DNA from: Proteobacteria bacterium UBA2996
GTDB lineage: Bacteria > Pseudomonadota > Gammaproteobacteria > Arenicellales > UBA868
Assembly: GCA_002346525.1 (NCBI GenBank)
Contig: DDZY01000056.1
Span: 1 to 17,399, forward strand
Reading direction: 5' to 3'
Length of the DNA stretch: 17,399 nucleotides
The position numbers were made by a program, and so were the translations under genes. The notes under the pieces are model-generated. The model was not told where the DNA came from. It did no database searches and worked only from the letters and a program-made list of their open reading frames with translations. Below, piece after piece: positions 14,944 through 17,399 of the stretch (positions are counted from its first letter, which is position 1; each line of letters opens with the position of its first letter).

Positions 14944-15987
14944 ATGAAATTTCAGTTAGCGATCAATATGGAGCGTATCTCGCCGGATATCGATATGGCC
15001 GAGGTTGAACGGCACACGCTGGAGATGGTCCAGATGGCTGATGCTGGGGGCTTTCATATTGTCTGGGCGGCGGAACACCATGCGTTGGAAATGACCATTG
15101 CACCCAACCCCTTTCAGATTCTCACCTGGTGGGCGGCCCACACCAACCGCATCCGCCTCGGTACTGCTGTTGTCGTCGCACCCTACTGGCATCCCATTAA
15201 CGTTGCCGGCGAAGCCGCCCTGCTGGATCTTTACAGTAACGGCCGGCTGGAATTCGGTATCGGGTCGGGCGCGTACCAGCGTGAGTTTGACCGAATGCAT
15301 GCCGGGCTAAAGCAGACCGACGCGTGGCGCTACATGCAGGAGATGCTGCCGGCTGTCAAAGCGCTCTGGCAGGGTGACTACGCTCATGAGGGTGACTATT
15401 GGACCTTTCCGGAAGCCACCTCCGTGCCGAAGCCGCTACAAAAACCGCATCCTCCGATATGGGTGGCAGCACGTGCCCCGATCACCTACGACTATGCGGT
15501 GAAAAACCAGTGCAACATTACGTCTTGGCCTTTTACTCGCCCTATGAGTGAGGTGGAGACCTACCTTGGGCGTTTACAGACTGCCTTAGACGACAATCCC
15601 GGTAAAGGTAGGCCGATATTCGCTACGATGCGTCATACCTGCGTTTATGACAAAAAAGAAGACTGGATGATCCCCGTTAAAGCAGCCACACGTCAGTTAG
15701 CCCAGTTTGAAAATCTTTATAAGAATGCTGGCGGTGTTGAAAATGGCTTTCCGGCAATGATCGACTTATCCACACTTGAGAACCGAGATGAGTTTGATCC
15801 CAAGATGCTGCATGAAAATCTGATGTTCGGCACATCTGAGGAAGTCATTCGCAAACTGCGCCTTTACGACGACCTCGGTATCGATCAGTTTACCTACTAC
15901 GCCAGTCTCGGTCTTGGCATGAAAGAGCAAAAGCGCTCTTTGGAACTTTTTATCAACGAGGTCATGCCCGAATTCGCAGAGAATTAG
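14944..15987 (+). CDS. Luciferase-like (LLM class) flavin-dependent monooxygenase
   Basis: TIM-barrel flavin monooxygenase of the bacterial-luciferase superfamily, 347 residues. The family core is clear: VQMADAGGFHIVWAAEHH near 30-45, the TNRIRLGTAVVVAPYWHPI strand pair, DLYSNGRLEFGIGSGAYQREF and KPHPPIWVAA. The C-terminal part (MFGTSEEVIRKLRLYDDLGIDQFTYYA) holds the usual flavin-side helix. Members use reduced FMN and O2 to oxidise aldehydes, ketones, sulfonates or N-heterocycles and usually need a separate flavin reductase, which is not encoded here. GGAG lies 4 bp before the ATG. The gene follows the dehydrogenase by 71 bp, with the 18-bp palindrome in between, so it is probably in the same operon but may be tuned separately. 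Confidence 0.9.
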   Translation: MKFQLAINMERISPDIDMAEVERHTLEMVQMADAGGFHIVWAAEHHALEMTIAPNPFQILTWWAAHTNRIRLGTAVVVAPYWHPINVAGEAALLDLYSNGRLEFGIGSGAYQREFDRMHAGLKQTDAWRYMQEMLPAVKALWQGDYAHEGDYWTFPEATSVPKPLQKPHPPIWVAARAPITYDYAVKNQCNITSWPFTRPMSEVETYLGRLQTALDDNPGKGRPIFATMRHTCVYDKKEDWMIPVKAATRQLAQFENLYKNAGGVENGFPAMIDLSTLENRDEFDPKMLHENLMFGTSEEVIRKLRLYDDLGIDQFTYYASLGLGMKEQKRSLELFINEVMPEFAEN

Positions 15988-15989
15988 GC

Positions 15990-16027
15990 GAGCCCCTGCG
16001 CCGGGCTCTGGTCACAACTCCCGGCGC
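15990..16027. terminator. Possible bidirectional terminator between convergent genes
   Basis: Between the two convergent stops there is an 8-bp perfect inverted repeat GCGCCGGG (15998-16005) / CCCGGCGC (16020-16027) with a 14-base loop, and a competing 6-bp pair GAGCCC/GGGCTC (15990-16008). No T-run follows on either strand, so termination efficiency is doubtful. Confidence 0.3.
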
Positions 16028-16052
16028 TGCCTCACTGCAGTAGATAGCATCC

Positions 16053-16937
16053 TCAACCGATGCCCAGCCTCTCCCGGGCTTGGTCAGCGTCGCAAATCTG
16101 TCCTCCTAGATCACGGATGATGCGGACGGCTTTCTCGACCAGTTGTGCGTTGCTTGCGGGCACCCCTTTTTCAAGATACAGGTTGTCTTCCAGTCCCACC
16201 CGGACGTTCCCGCCGAGCAACATGGCTTGCGCAGCCATCGGCATCTGCGTCCGGCTGATGCCGAATCCTGACCAGAACGCGTCCCGCGGCAACTGACCCA
16301 CCATCGCCGTCATCGTTGCGGAATCCGCGCCGGCACCCCACGGAATACCCAGGCATACCTGGTACATCGGCGGCCCCTTGATCAAGCCTTCCGACACCAT
16401 CTGGTTTGCAAACCGCAGGTGACCCAAGTCAAAGACCTCCATCTCGGGCTTGACGCCGATTTCCGCGTAGCGCGCAGCCATGGCCCGCAACATGTTGGGC
16501 GTCTGAATATAGACATAATTGGCGTTGTCGAAGTTAATCGTACCGCAGTCTAAAGACGCGATATCCGGGCGCAATAACTCCACATGTGCCATGCGCTCTT
16601 CAGCGCTGATGAGATCTGTTCCCTCTGCTGGCACTTCTGGATTCTCATCATCAACGACCAAATCCCCGCCCATGCCCGCGGTCAGGTTGATCAGGACATT
16701 TCTGCTGCTGTTCCTGACAAGTTCCACGGTCTCTTTGAAGAGATTAATATCCCGACTGCCTTTCCCTGTCTCGGGATCACGGACGTGTAGATGGACAATC
16801 GCCGCACCAGCGTCCGCTGCTTCAATGGCCGAGTTGGCAATCTGCTCGGGGGTGACGGGAATCGCCGGATGCTTATCTACCGTATCTCCTGCGCCGGTTA
16901 CCGCACAGCTTACGACTACGTTGGTATTCATGGTCAT
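16053..16937 (-). CDS. BKACE family beta-keto acid cleavage enzyme (DUF849), probable 3-dehydrocarnitine cleavage
   Basis: Zinc-dependent TIM-barrel enzyme of 294 residues that condenses a beta-keto acid with acetyl-CoA, giving acetoacetyl-CoA and a new acid. The family fingerprint is present: CAVTGAGDTVDKHPAIPVTPEQIA at 11-34, metal-binding His49 and His51 in VHLHVRDPETG, then INLTAGMGG, SLDCGTINF and MEVFDLGHL. AGGAGG (16948-16953) is 10 bp before ATG 16937; an ATG two codons later is less well placed. The upstream gene on the same strand encodes an L-carnitine-dehydrogenase-like protein, so the substrate is probably 3-dehydrocarnitine, with glycine betaine as product. A separate thioesterase gene is not visible. 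Other BKACE members take 3-keto-5-aminohexanoate, so the assignment rests on the neighbour. Confidence 0.87.
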   Translation of the reverse strand: MTMNTNVVVSCAVTGAGDTVDKHPAIPVTPEQIANSAIEAADAGAAIVHLHVRDPETGKGSRDINLFKETVELVRNSSRNVLINLTAGMGGDLVVDDENPEVPAEGTDLISAEERMAHVELLRPDIASLDCGTINFDNANYVYIQTPNMLRAMAARYAEIGVKPEMEVFDLGHLRFANQMVSEGLIKGPPMYQVCLGIPWGAGADSATMTAMVGQLPRDAFWSGFGISRTQMPMAAQAMLLGGNVRVGLEDNLYLEKGVPASNAQLVEKAVRIIRDLGGQICDADQARERLGIG

Positions 16938-17009
16938 CTATCCTATTCCTCCTGAAATGGACTCGGTCTCCCTGAGCCACTGATCATTATTGATTGACTG
17001 TTTGTTTCG

Positions 17010-17399
17010 TTATCGGTCGGTTGCCATCGGTGGCCAGCCGTCTTCTTCGGGGGGATACCAGTGTTCCTTCAGCACTTTCTGAATCTCCGCAAGACAGCGG
17101 TCGCGCCGACGCTCCATCTCGTCAAAGGCCCGCGCACCAGACTCCACTTCGCAGCCGTCAACGATGCGTTCTTTCAGTTCATCGGTCAACTCCGGTGCCT
17201 TCATATGTGACCAGGGCAATTCCAATGCGGGTCCAAACTGCTCAATGGTATGGCGCATCCCGCCCGGACCGCCACCGAGATGCCAGGCAAGAAACGTTCC
17301 CATGAACGCCCATCGCAACCCCGGGCCGCCGGTGACAGCTGCATCAATCTCTGCGACCGTTGCAACACCCTGATTGATGAGATGCAGCGCTTCACGATA
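17010..17399 (-). CDS. L-carnitine dehydrogenase-like protein, C-terminal part (cut by window edge)
   Basis: Only the last 129 codons lie in the window; the NAD-binding Rossmann domain is beyond the right edge. The visible part is the helical C-terminal domain of the 3-hydroxyacyl-CoA dehydrogenase superfamily: YREALHLINQGVATVAEIDA, then GGPGLRWAFMGTFLAWHLGG and GMRHTIEQFGPALELPW. GPGLRW, FMGTF, GMRH and the QFGP..PW pattern match L-carnitine dehydrogenase rather than fatty-acid enzymes. It would oxidise L-carnitine to 3-dehydrocarnitine with NAD. No thioesterase domain is fused at the C terminus, unlike some rhizobial forms. It is upstream of the BKACE gene in the same leftward unit, with a 72-bp gap. 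Confidence 0.85.
   Translation of the reverse strand, partial: YREALHLINQGVATVAEIDAAVTGGPGLRWAFMGTFLAWHLGGGPGGMRHTIEQFGPALELPWSHMKAPELTDELKERIVDGCEVESGARAFDEMERRRDRCLAEIQKVLKEHWYPPEEDGWPPMATDR

Noticed and set aside
12038..15987. Reading the hydrolase, RidA and luciferase-like gene as a Rut pyrimidine pathway (RutD, RutC, RutA).
   Set aside because: RutB, RutE and RutF partners are absent, and the presence of aldehyde dehydrogenase, hydratase and MmgE/PrpD does not fit uracil breakdown.
1..17399. Search by eye for CRISPR arrays, tRNA or rRNA genes, insertion sequences, attachment sites and phage genes.
   Set aside because: No regularly spaced repeats, transposase or integrase frames or RNA gene motifs were seen.

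Overview
The window looks like a chromosomal stretch of a free-living heterotrophic proteobacterium, most likely a gammaproteobacterium. The reasons are the fused-type ThiP permease with overlapping ThiQ, a Pseudomonas-like stand-alone ArgB, dense short-gap operons and moderately GC-rich codon use. This placement is inference. I see no phage, IS, tRNA, rRNA or CRISPR features. Seventeen protein genes cover nearly everything, and no gap reaches 300 bases. The longest are 7728-7931 (hsp20/oxidoreductase divergent promoters), 4549-4744 (ATPase/amidase divergent promoters) and 7113-7277 (argB leader plus hsp20 terminator).

Region 1 (8-3798, + strand) is a probable operon: thiP and thiQ, the permease and ATPase of a thiamine-type ABC importer, then an exported glutathione-peroxidase-like protein and a HAD-IIB phosphatase. 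An upstream gene, presumably thiB, seems to end in a GTGA overlap at the left edge. Region 2 (3808-7727) is mixed housekeeping and accessory content: an orphan tungstate/phosphate-type ABC ATPase (-), an amidase-signature hydrolase (+), acetylglutamate kinase argB (-) and a small heat-shock protein (-) with a strong intrinsic terminator and a candidate sigma-32 promoter.

Region 3 (7932-17399) is catabolic. A DAO-type FAD oxidoreductase (+) faces a leftward operon of alpha/beta hydrolase (PcaD-like), carboxymuconolactone-decarboxylase-family protein (PcaC-like), enoyl-CoA hydratase and MmgE/PrpD protein. Divergent from that operon, across an 82-bp promoter region, runs a rightward operon of RidA, aldehyde dehydrogenase and a luciferase-like flavin monooxygenase. 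That operon converges on a leftward pair: a BKACE (DUF849) enzyme and the C-terminal part of an L-carnitine-dehydrogenase-like protein. The last pair should turn carnitine into 3-dehydrocarnitine and then glycine betaine plus acetoacetyl-CoA.

The most interesting hypothesis is that the divergent operons at 9263-15987 form one pathway for a nitrogen-containing, possibly cyclic, compound. The flavin monooxygenase would oxidise it, aldehyde dehydrogenase would make the acid, RidA would clear reactive enamine or imine intermediates, the hydrolase would open a lactone or amide, and the hydratase and MmgE/PrpD proteins would process the carbon chain. Next to it sits quaternary-amine (carnitine) catabolism. 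The substrate cannot be read from the sequence.
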